DNA of 15,119 nucleotides, taken from the NCBI GenBank assembly GCA_947036475.1, contig CAMQRG010000033.1, positions 1 through 15,119 of the forward strand, given 5' to 3'. Source of the DNA: an uncultured Clostridia bacterium. Its GTDB lineage: Bacteria; Bacillota; Clostridia; Lachnospirales; Anaerotignaceae. The position numbers were made by a program, and so were the translations under genes. Below, piece by piece: positions 6,250 to 12,137 of this stretch; positions within the stretch are counted from its first letter, which is position 1; each line of letters starts with the position of its first letter. Under the pieces are notes generated by a model that was not told the DNA's origin, did not search any database, and was given only the letters and a program-made list of their open reading frames with translations.

Positions 6250-7377
6250 TTATGGAACGTCATACGTTATTTCAAACGAAATCAGCCCTGCATCGGCAGG
6301 AGCGATACTTTCCGGCGGCAGATAGAAAGCCGCGCCATCTTTTGTCAGATAAAACCCGACGTTACCAAGCTGGCGTTCCAGCCGGGTTTCCGCATCGCGA
6401 TAGAACTCGGCAGGCTTTTCCTTTATCATCGCCTGAAAACCGGAGCGGAACACTTCTTCCAGTTCTGACTGGCTGTCCGGAAACAGTTCCCCCATTGTGG
6501 TTTCTTTGCCCGATGCAAGGGAGAATGTATGCGAGGAACAGAGTTTTTTCTCTGTTGTTCCGGTAAAGCTGTCCGCCGCTCCCCAAAAGGAAGCATAGTC
6601 CCCGTCGTTCCTTGTCAGGCGGTAGCTGCCGAGGTAAAAATACGGTTGGAAGTTGTTCGGCTGTGCCGCATATGCTTTTAGTGCCGCGCCGCTGTATTCC
6701 CGCAAGAACCCCTGCCCTTCGGCAAAGGTGGCTTCCGCCATTGACATGTTGATGGTTTCTGCTGTGGATTTTTTCTGCTCCAATAATTCACATTCCAGTT
6801 TGACTGTAAGCACAGTTGTACCGTCTGCCGCGCAGACTTCCGCCGTAAAACCGCCGGGCTTCGGCTCACTCTGTACGGTTTGTGTGCTGGTGTTTTCTTC
6901 CGGCTGGACAGGCTGAGAAGGCTGGTCCGGTTGGAGAGCCTGGCCGCCATTCTGGGACTGTATGGTTACGGTATAACTGGGTTCGTCCCAGCCAACAGCC
7001 GCGCCGAAACTTTCCGCAATAGCGCGGACGGGCACCAGTGTGCGTTCGTTGATAATCTGCGCCGGAACAGCCATAGTATAGGCCAGCTGTCCGTTTTTGT
7101 ACAGACCTGCATCACCAATGCGGAACTGGAGGGTATCCTGTGCAGCAAGGGCGGTTACGGTCTGCGTGCTTTCGTCCCAGTATACCTGTGCGCCAAGGGC
7201 CTGAAAGATGGCGCGCATCGGCACAAGCGTGCGGTCATCCTGTATGACGGGCGGCTGGTCGAAAGTAAGCGCGCGCCCGTCCACAAGCACAGTGACCGGC
7301 GGATGCGCAGATACCTGCAAGGATACCGGTACGCAGAACAGGGCGGCGGCAAGAGCCCCCGCGAGTATTTTTTTCAT
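6250..7377 (-). CDS. Secreted protein with two stalk domains and a DUF4163/DUF3298-like C-terminal region
   Basis: The protein has 375 residues. A signal peptide (1-24) ends in VSA. Two copper amine oxidase N-terminal-like repeats follow (about 28-77 and 84-133). Both have the R-T-L-V-P-[MV]-R-A-I core followed by a W-D-E strand, the same domain type as in the protein at 94-699. A Gln/Pro/Ser-rich linker (about 135-170) leads to a region of about 200 residues. Its pattern recalls the DUF4163 plus DUF3298 arrangement of RsiV and PdaC-type extracellular proteins: YLGSYRLTRNDGDYASFWG, then TFSLASGKETTMGELF, ending FYLTKDGAAFYLPP and AGLISFEITYD. I see no transmembrane anchor, so RsiV-like anti-sigma function is unlikely. 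A wall-associated or ligand-binding role is an inference. ATG 7377 is chosen for its signal peptide and AAAGGAG 10 nt upstream. It is 35 bp after the cysteine-protein gene, in the Crp/Fnr operon. Confidence 0.85.
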   Translation of the reverse strand: MKKILAGALAAALFCVPVSLQVSAHPPVTVLVDGRALTFDQPPVIQDDRTLVPMRAIFQALGAQVYWDESTQTVTALAAQDTLQFRIGDAGLYKNGQLAYTMAVPAQIINERTLVPVRAIAESFGAAVGWDEPSYTVTIQSQNGGQALQPDQPSQPVQPEENTSTQTVQSEPKPGGFTAEVCAADGTTVLTVKLECELLEQKKSTAETINMSMAEATFAEGQGFLREYSGAALKAYAAQPNNFQPYFYLGSYRLTRNDGDYASFWGAADSFTGTTEKKLCSSHTFSLASGKETTMGELFPDSQSELEEVFRSGFQAMIKEKPAEFYRDAETRLERQLGNVGFYLTKDGAAFYLPPESIAPADAGLISFEITYDVP

Positions 7378-7412
7378 TGGTATATCGCTCCTTTCGCCGC
7401 TGACGAATTGAA

Positions 7413-7898
7413 TTATTTTTCCGCGCGGTTGGCTTCTTCTGCGTATTTTGCTGCCAGTCCCGCACAGTAGCCAATCATCTGCATACAACTTTTCTTGCGG
7501 GTTTTGCCCTCAAAATCTCCATGAGGTGCGGCAAGTTCAGAGCATATCAGCGTACCATATTCCTCTTTTATTTCTTCAACCATGCGTCCTACAATGTCAT
7601 AAATGCCGTTCAGCTCCTGTATCCTTTCTGCCATCGTTTCCTTTTCTGCCGGATTTTTCCGTCCTACAATGGTACTCAGAGCCATGACCGCGCCGGTTAC
7701 TGCGCCGCAGGTATTTTTTGTGTGTCCCATGCCGCCGCCAAAGCCTGTCGCCAGTGCGATAACATCTTTCGGGAACGGTGTTTCAAAATTTGCCATAAAG
7801 CTGCCCAGCACGCACTCCGAGCAGTTCAGACCCTGCCGGAAACCGTTTTTTGCGTCCTGTTCTACCTGTTCTCTTGCTGTCAGTTTATTTTCTTCCAT
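7413..7898 (-). CDS. C_GCAxxG_C_C-type cysteine protein
   Basis: The protein has 161 residues with no signal peptide. It matches the pattern of the C_GCAxxG_C_C family, thought to be redox-active but of unknown function. Features are a CSEC pair (26-29), a glycine-rich GFGGGMGHTKNTCGAVTGA segment (52-70) with C64 in CGAVTG, and C-terminal C119, C138 and C145. In some bacteria such proteins sit near redox or metal-handling genes. The neighbours here are a Crp/Fnr regulator (61 bp upstream) and a secreted stalk protein (35 bp downstream), which suggests a redox-responsive operon. AGGAGG (7911-7906) is 7 nt before ATG. The cysteines could bind a metal or an Fe-S cluster, or form a disulfide; the sequence alone does not decide. 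Confidence 0.85.
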   Translation of the reverse strand: MEENKLTAREQVEQDAKNGFRQGLNCSECVLGSFMANFETPFPKDVIALATGFGGGMGHTKNTCGAVTGAVMALSTIVGRKNPAEKETMAERIQELNGIYDIVGRMVEEIKEEYGTLICSELAAPHGDFEGKTRKKSCMQMIGYCAGLAAKYAEEANRAEK

Positions 7899-7959
7899 TG
7901 TTTTTCCTCCTTTTCAAACAATATAAATCTTTTTGGATTTCATCGTGGTGTTTTTGGTT

Positions 7960-8622
7960 TTACAATGTCAGTTCATATAACCTTTTTTTATCCAGCAGTT
8001 CTATGCGCCCGCGTTCTACAGTAACCAGCCCTTTTTTCTTCAGTTTTTTCAGGCTTCGGCTGACAGCCTCCCTCGAACTTCCAATATTCTCTGCCAGCTC
8101 CTCCTGCGTTACCAGAAGAACTGTGCTTTTTCGTTCCCTGCTTTCCTCTAACAAATGACCTGCCAGCCGTTTTTCCAGCGAAAGGAACATCAGCTGCCGC
8201 ATTGTTTCCGATAAATCGGACAGTCTGTCTGCCAGCATACGGAATGAGAAATTCTGTACATATACATTTTCCCGTTCTGCTTCGCCATAAACCTCAGCGG
8301 GGATTATCAGCAGTTCCGAATCTTTTTCTGCCACAGCTTCCAGCGCAAAACAGATGGACGAGAGTGCACAGGAAGTGGAAGGCACGCACATCTGCCCTTC
8401 CCGAAGATGGAACAGAATTGCTTTTTTGCCGTTTTCTGAAACCATTGCAGTGCGAATGCCGCCGGAAAGCAGCCAGATCATGCCGGATTTCTCCTGCTCC
8501 GGCGAATAAATGGTTTCCCCTGCCTGAAACCTCACGCGTTCCGCGTTTTCCAGAAAAGAACGTTTCTGTTTTTCTGTCAGATGGGGGAAAAAGGGTAATC
8601 TTTCAATCATTTCTTTTTCCAT
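7960..8622 (-). CDS. Crp/Fnr-family transcriptional regulator
   Basis: The protein has 220 residues. The N-terminal cNMP-binding-type beta-barrel (about 10-125) includes FQAGETIYSP and SGMIWLLSGGIRT. A long dimer helix (about 127-155) is followed by a winged HTH whose recognition part reads TQEELAENIGSSREAVSR (about 167-184). The effector domain carries MCVPSTSCALSSIC, a Cys-x6-Cys-x5-Cys stretch corresponding to the CxLSASC-like segment of many Firmicutes Crp/Fnr regulators. The N-terminal cysteine cluster of classical FNR is absent. Sensing by these cysteines (redox, NO or metal) is an inference. GGGGG at 8634-8630 with flanking A residues lies 7 nt before ATG. It is the first gene of a likely operon with the cysteine protein and stalk protein, and probably autoregulates. 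Confidence 0.92.
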   Translation of the reverse strand: MEKEMIERLPFFPHLTEKQKRSFLENAERVRFQAGETIYSPEQEKSGMIWLLSGGIRTAMVSENGKKAILFHLREGQMCVPSTSCALSSICFALEAVAEKDSELLIIPAEVYGEAERENVYVQNFSFRMLADRLSDLSETMRQLMFLSLEKRLAGHLLEESRERKSTVLLVTQEELAENIGSSREAVSRSLKKLKKKGLVTVERGRIELLDKKRLYELTL

Positions 8623-8636
8623 TTTACTGCCCCCTT

Positions 8637-8665
8637 TCTGCTATTTTACGCCAAAGTCTGCTATT
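8637..8665 (-). repeat. Pair of 9-bp direct repeats spanning the Crp/Fnr-operon promoter
   Basis: AATAGCAGA (minus strand) occurs at 8665-8657 and again at 8645-8637, 20 bp apart, or about two helical turns. One copy lies between the -35 and -10 boxes and the other overlaps the -10 and the start site. This is a plausible operator. It is not the palindromic TGTGA-N6-TCACA type expected for classical Crp sites. Confidence 0.55.
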
Positions 8666-8672
8666 CTGTCAA
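8643..8672 (-). promoter_or_regulatory. Promoter of the Crp/Fnr-led operon
   Basis: On the minus strand there is a perfect consensus TTGACA (8672-8667), an 18-bp spacer, and TAAAAT (8648-8643). The predicted start near 8636 leaves a very short leader that begins close to the ribosome site. Confidence 0.8.
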
Positions 8673-8719
8673 ATAGGAAGGTGGGCGCAGAGGGCTTTTC
8701 GGCAGGAAAAAGACAAAGG

Positions 8720-8752
8720 AAAAAGACGCCCCTCCCAGAGCGTCTTTTTTTG
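8720..8752 (-). terminator. Terminator of the aminotransferase gene
   Basis: AAAAAGACGC (8720-8729) and its exact complement GCGTCTTTTT (8740-8749) form a 10-bp stem with a 10-nt loop. Read on the minus strand it ends in a T run. The symmetric A/T flanks would also allow termination in the other direction. Confidence 0.88.
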
Positions 8753-8817
8753 TACAGGCAATTACACTAAATTAAATTACATAAAGTTCATGTATTCCAT
8801 AAAGCCTGGTTTGTATC

Positions 8818-10017
8818 TTATTTGTGGCCTGCTGCCTTGTATGCTTCGATACCCTTGCCAAGCAGTTCAATACCTCTGGCCATATCGTCAGCGTTCAGAA
8901 TGTAAGCAATACGCAGTTCGTTTTTGCCGATACCGGGTGTTGCGTAGAAGCCTTCAGCGGGAGCGTACATAACGGTTTCGCCGTTATCTCTGAATTCTTT
9001 CAGCAGGAAGATCAGCAGGTCTTCTGCGTTTTCAACGGGCAGTTTGCATGTGATGTAGAATGCGCCGCCGGGTTTTTCGCAGATTACGCCGGGAATCTTC
9101 TTAAGTGCTTCGTAGGAAACATCTCTGCGGTGTTCGTACTCTTTTCTTACTGCATCGAAGAAAGAAGGATCCAGCTTGTACATTGCTGTTGCGCCAACCA
9201 TTTCCAGTGTAGGGCAGCACAGACGGCCCATAGCGATCTTCATAACGTTAGCCATGAATTCGTCGTTTTTGCAGACGATGCAGCCGATACGAGCGCCGCA
9301 GGCGGAGAATCTCTTGGAAACGGAGTCGATGATGATAACTCTGTCTTCAACGTCAGGATACTGACCAAAAGATGTCATTTCTCTGCCATCGTAAGCAAAT
9401 TCTCTGTAAACTTCATCTGCAAGAATCCACAGATCGTGGTCTTTTGCGAAATCGCAGATAACTCTCATGTCTTCTCTGGAAAGGATGCAGCCTGTAGGGT
9501 TGCCGGGGTTAACCAGGGAAATCATTTTTGTCTTATCTGTTACAACTTTTTCAAGGCGTTCTCTGATTGCGTATTTGTAGCCTTCTTCAGCATATGTAGT
9601 AACGGGTTTTACAACGCCGTCAGCAGCCTGAATGAATGTAAGGTAGTTTGTGTAGTAAGGCTCTGCTACGATAACCTCGTCGCCGGGGTTGATCAGGGAC
9701 AGGAATACCAGTGTCAGTGCTTCGGAACCGCCGCTTGTAATCAGGACGTTCTTTCTGTCCAGATTCATTTCGAATCTCTTGAAGTAGTCGATGATAGCGT
9801 CCTGCAGTTCAGGCAGACCGGGGGATTCTGCATATGCCAGAACCTTCTGGTCGAAGTTTTTGATTGCCTCCAGGAATACGGGAGGTGTTTCGATATCGGG
9901 CTGGCCGATGTTCAGGTGATAGATTTTTGTACCCTGAGCTTTTGCTTCTGCAGCCATAGGGTTAAACTTTCTGATGGGAGAGTTCTGCATTGCCTGTACT
10001 CTGTCAGATAATTTCAT
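8818..10017 (-). CDS. PLP-dependent aminotransferase, class I/II (aspartate/aromatic aminotransferase-like)
   Basis: The protein has 399 residues, the normal length for fold-type I aminotransferases, which move amino groups between amino acids and 2-oxo acids in the cytoplasm. Motifs are complete: NIGQPDIETP (36-45), SGGSEAL (95-101), NPGNPTG (170-176), ADEVY (200-204, with the PLP-N1 Asp 201 and Tyr 204), SVSK with Schiff-base Lys 235, the GARIG Arg 243, and a C-terminal ELRIAY Arg for substrate carboxylate binding. Substrate cannot be fixed from sequence; aspartate, alanine or aromatic amino acids are all possible. ATG 10017 is chosen over an in-frame GTG at 10026, which lies only 2 nt from AGGAG (10033-10029). 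The codon choice, largely AGA for Arg, differs from the CGC/CGG-rich neighbours and suggests high expression. It is monocistronic, with its own promoter and terminator. Confidence 0.93.
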   Translation of the reverse strand: MKLSDRVQAMQNSPIRKFNPMAAEAKAQGTKIYHLNIGQPDIETPPVFLEAIKNFDQKVLAYAESPGLPELQDAIIDYFKRFEMNLDRKNVLITSGGSEALTLVFLSLINPGDEVIVAEPYYTNYLTFIQAADGVVKPVTTYAEEGYKYAIRERLEKVVTDKTKMISLVNPGNPTGCILSREDMRVICDFAKDHDLWILADEVYREFAYDGREMTSFGQYPDVEDRVIIIDSVSKRFSACGARIGCIVCKNDEFMANVMKIAMGRLCCPTLEMVGATAMYKLDPSFFDAVRKEYEHRRDVSYEALKKIPGVICEKPGGAFYITCKLPVENAEDLLIFLLKEFRDNGETVMYAPAEGFYATPGIGKNELRIAYILNADDMARGIELLGKGIEAYKAAGHK

Positions 10018-10165
10018 GTCTTTCACTTCTCCTTTTCATAAATGATTCATAAAAATAGATGAAAAAAACGGTTCCATTCCGGACTGCTTTCCGGCTGTTG
10101 TGAAATATCGTTCATTGCCGCATGGTTCCACAACATTCCTAAAAAAACTGCCCAGAGACAATACC

Positions 10166-10193
10166 AGTATACCACTTTTCAGGAAAAAGGCAA
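10166..10193 (-). promoter_or_regulatory. Aminotransferase promoter with a long leader
   Basis: On the minus strand, TTGCCT (10193-10188), 16 bp, and TATACT (10171-10166) with an extended TGG element. The leader is about 140 nt. It contains a possible stem TGTTGTG/CACAACA (10135-10129 with 10102-10096), a small CCGGA/TCCGG hairpin (10094-10090 with 10083-10079), and a T7 run (10068-10062). This suggests folding or attenuation but is not conclusive. Confidence 0.7.
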
Positions 10194-10296
10194 GGCGTTC
10201 TTGTGAAGTTTTCTACAATCTCATATTTTTTGTATATTTTTTCGTACATTTTTGCCTGTCTGCGCTGGATTCCTGCTTTTTTGGAGCTGCTTCTGC

Positions 10297-10332
10297 AAAA
10301 AAACGGCTGGGAAAATGTTCATTTCACAGCCG
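10297..10332 (-). terminator. Terminator of the TauE/SafE-GNAT transcription unit
   Basis: On the minus strand, CGGCTG (10332-10327) pairs with CAGCCG (10309-10304). Additional A/T pairing occurs in the loop (GAAAT with ATTTC-like bases), and a T7 run (10303-10297) follows. It lies about 145 bp beyond the GNAT stop, leaving a long A/T-rich 3' region. Confidence 0.8.
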
Positions 10333-10477
10333 CAGAATGAAGAAAAATATTTTTTTTGAAGAAAAAATGAAAAATGAACAATATTTTTTCGCTGAAAGAG
10401 CAAGATTTTGTTTGTTCTCACGTTGAAATTGCAGGAAAATGAAGACTGTTTTTTTATTAAAATTGTTCCATAAAAAG
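10333..10477. other. A/T-rich intergenic stretch, no gene seen
   Basis: This is part of the 460-bp gene-free interval 10018-10477. The left part of that interval holds the aminotransferase leader, promoter and the GNAT terminator. This part has runs of A and T, a repeated GAAGAAAAA motif (about 10337 and 10362), and GAACAA/TTGTTC inverted halves. There is no start codon with a ribosome site and no convincing ORF. It is probably the 3' untranslated region of the GNAT mRNA. Confidence 0.5.
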
Positions 10478-11032
10478 TCAGCTTCTTCTTGTCAGACACG
10501 CCATCAGGTAGTAATGCCTGCCGTTAAAGTCGAACGTTCCGGCAGTTTCCATTTTTGCCTTGCGGGAATGTGCCGCGTAGGAGCGTGCGTTGACCTGATT
10601 GACAAAGGTTGCCATAATGGGGAAACGGTTTTCCATGCTGGCAAGGGAGGCGTCAAATACCTGTTCAAACAGACCCGTCCCCCGCAGGGATTTTTCTACG
10701 CACATCGGTCCGTATTGGTAGGAATTTTCTGTACTGAGCATTTGCCCGGCGAATGTAAATTCCGGCAGTTTTTCAATCATATGCGTAAACAGCGGCCATT
10801 CCGCCCAGTATTCCCAGGGCGCTGCCATCGCGAACGCCAGAACGGTTTCGCCCTCACGCGCGATTGTCACGCCGTTTTCTTTTGTGATGAGCCGTTCCAT
10901 CTGCTCCGGCGTAAAATTTGTTGTGACAAATCCGTCAGCCTTTTCTGCATCGCTCAGGGTATCTGCATGGTTTGCCCGCAGAAGCCGCATAACGCCGTCA
11001 AAATCTTTCATGCCTGCCTGTAAAATTTCCAT
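10478..11032 (-). CDS. GNAT-like N-acetyltransferase
   Basis: The protein has 184 residues. Its layout fits the GNAT fold, whose members acetylate small molecules or proteins from acetyl-CoA. A polar helical N-terminal half includes FTPEQMERL (about 40-48). It is followed by strand-forming YQYGPMCVEKSLRGTGL, in which RGTG (117-120) occupies the place of the acetyl-CoA pyrophosphate loop (Q/RxxGxG/A). Then come a helix and MATFVNQVNARSYAAHSR, typical of the strand-helix before the fold's C-terminal strands. The substrate is unknown. ATG 11032 is chosen because AGGAG (11045-11041) is 8 nt upstream; the in-frame GTG at 11041 overlaps that site. The gene lies 67 bp after the TauE/SafE stop on the same strand, so the two are probably co-transcribed. 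The motif is degenerate, so family assignment is likely but not certain. Confidence 0.72.
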   Translation of the reverse strand: MEILQAGMKDFDGVMRLLRANHADTLSDAEKADGFVTTNFTPEQMERLITKENGVTIAREGETVLAFAMAAPWEYWAEWPLFTHMIEKLPEFTFAGQMLSTENSYQYGPMCVEKSLRGTGLFEQVFDASLASMENRFPIMATFVNQVNARSYAAHSRKAKMETAGTFDFNGRHYYLMACLTRRS

Positions 11033-11099
11033 GTTTTCCACTCCTTTCTGTCTGCTTCTATTTTATTGCAGAAAGCCGGAGGTTGCAAGTCTTTGCTGC

Positions 11100-11876
11100 C
11101 TAAAGTACAACGTCTGCAATCAGCTTGATAAACAGCAGGGCGGTTACGGCCATCAACATATGCCGGATAAATTTGGAACCGCTCTTTATAGCTGTGCCGG
11201 AACCCAAAAAGCTGCCCGCAATGCTTGCCGCTGCCACAGGCAGAGCCACTGCCCAGTAAATTGTTCCCGCCAGAGTAAATACGGCAAGAGAAGCATAATT
11301 CGATGCGAGATTCAGGAATTTTGCGTTGCCTGTGCCCATGCGCATATCGTAGCGCATAATCAGGCAGAAGGCAATCAGCGAAAATGTGCCTGTACCGGGA
11401 CCGAACAGCCCGTCATAGAACCCCATCATGCAGCCGATGAAGAACCCCAGAACCATGCGTCTGCGCGGCGAAAAGCTGCCGGAGCGGTCTGTGCTGCCCA
11501 TGTCCCTGTTCAGGAGCGTAATCGCGCCGACAACAGGCAGAATAATCATCATCATGGTTTTCAGCGTTTTATCGTCCAAAATCAACACCAGCCGCGAGGA
11601 AATGATGGAACAGCAGAAAGCGCCAGCCGCCGCGCTCAGTCCGACGGGGATTTCTACCATTTTATGCCGCCAGTAGCGGAGTGTGGCGATGCTTGTGCCG
11701 CAGGCGGCCGCAAATTTATTACAACCGTAAACCAGGTGCATTGGCGTGCCGGTCATGATATAAGCCGGCACCGAAATCAGCCCGCCGCCGCCGGCCACAG
11801 CATCTACAAAGCCCGCCAGAAAACTTGCCGCTATCATGAAAAGAAGCTGTGGCATGGAAACAATCCATTCGCCCAT
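11100..11876 (-). CDS. TauE/SafE-family (TSUP) membrane permease
   Basis: The protein has 258 residues, typical for this family of seven- to eight-helix transporters linked to sulfite, sulfonate or other small organic anions. The two internal repeats each carry the family glycine signature: DAVAGGGGLISVP (25-37) and GFYDGLFGPGTG (152-163). YGCNKFAA (50-57) and GNAKFLNLASN match the conserved N-K/N-x-x-N helix motifs. The hydrophilic central loop is R-rich (about 124-140). The substrate cannot be assigned and there are no sulfur genes nearby. AGGAGG (11891-11886) is 9 nt before ATG. It is first in a probable two-gene unit with the GNAT protein and is divergent from recJ. Confidence 0.92.
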   Translation of the reverse strand: MGEWIVSMPQLLFMIAASFLAGFVDAVAGGGGLISVPAYIMTGTPMHLVYGCNKFAAACGTSIATLRYWRHKMVEIPVGLSAAAGAFCCSIISSRLVLILDDKTLKTMMMIILPVVGAITLLNRDMGSTDRSGSFSPRRRMVLGFFIGCMMGFYDGLFGPGTGTFSLIAFCLIMRYDMRMGTGNAKFLNLASNYASLAVFTLAGTIYWAVALPVAAASIAGSFLGSGTAIKSGSKFIRHMLMAVTALLFIKLIADVVL

Positions 11877-11924
11877 AAAAATACTCCTCCTTTGTGCTAC
11901 AGGTTCCTCTGTTTTTCTGGCTCA

Positions 11925-11953
11925 AATGTAGCACAGAAAAATCTGGCTCGCAA
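11925..11953 (-). promoter_or_regulatory. Promoter of the TauE/SafE gene
   Basis: On the minus strand, TTGCGA (11953-11948), 17 bp, and TACATT (11930-11925), preceded by the extended TGC element. It is divergent from the recJ promoter, about 110 bp away. Confidence 0.65.
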
Positions 11954-12006
11954 CGTCTTTTTTCTACAAAAAAGTGTCAAAATCAACAGGCGTTTTTGTG
12001 CGTTTT

Positions 12007-12024
12007 CCGTCCTGTGCCGGACGG
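12007..12024. other. Perfect 6-bp inverted repeat between divergent promoters
   Basis: CCGTCC (12007-12012) and GGACGG (12019-12024) flank a 6-nt loop in the divergent TauE/SafE-recJ region. With no T tract following on either strand and no convergent gene, a regulator site or DNA-structural role is more likely than termination. It may be chance. Confidence 0.35.
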
Positions 12025-12064
12025 AGTATAGAGAGTGTGGAGAAGCACGCTTTCCGGTCAGTTG

Positions 12065-12093
12065 TTGACTTTACGGGACGTCGGCTTTACAAT
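12065..12093 (+). promoter_or_regulatory. Promoter of recJ-apt
   Basis: TTGACT (12065-12070), 17-bp spacer, TACAAT (12088-12093). Each box is one base from consensus. The start near 12100 gives a leader of about 38 nt. Confidence 0.85.
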
Positions 12094-12137
12094 GGAAACA
12101 GAAGAATTGGGGCGGGAGAGAAGTGAGGAGGAAAAAC

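Noticed and set aside
6250..7377. RsiV-type anti-sigma factor.
   Set aside because: The DUF3298-like region fits, but there is a cleavable signal peptide and no transmembrane anchor or cytoplasmic sigma-binding part, and no sigma factor gene is adjacent.
8824..10011. Long plus-strand open frame antisense to the aminotransferase.
   Set aside because: It is a Cys/Phe/Val-rich shadow of a gene with complete catalytic motifs; no ribosome site or promoter supports it.
10040..10140. TGGAACC motifs in the aminotransferase leader resembling the T-box core (TGGNACCGCG).
   Set aside because: The match stops at TGGAACCG, the leader is short for a T-box, and I find no Stem I specifier-loop features. 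It is better treated as an unassigned structured leader.
12007..12024. Hairpin as a terminator upstream of recJ.
   Set aside because: There is no T tract on either strand and no transcript arriving from either side; it lies between divergent promoters.
12123..12137. Upstream GTG start for recJ.
   Set aside because: It would place the AGGAGG ribosome site inside the coding sequence; ATG 12138 has ideal spacing.
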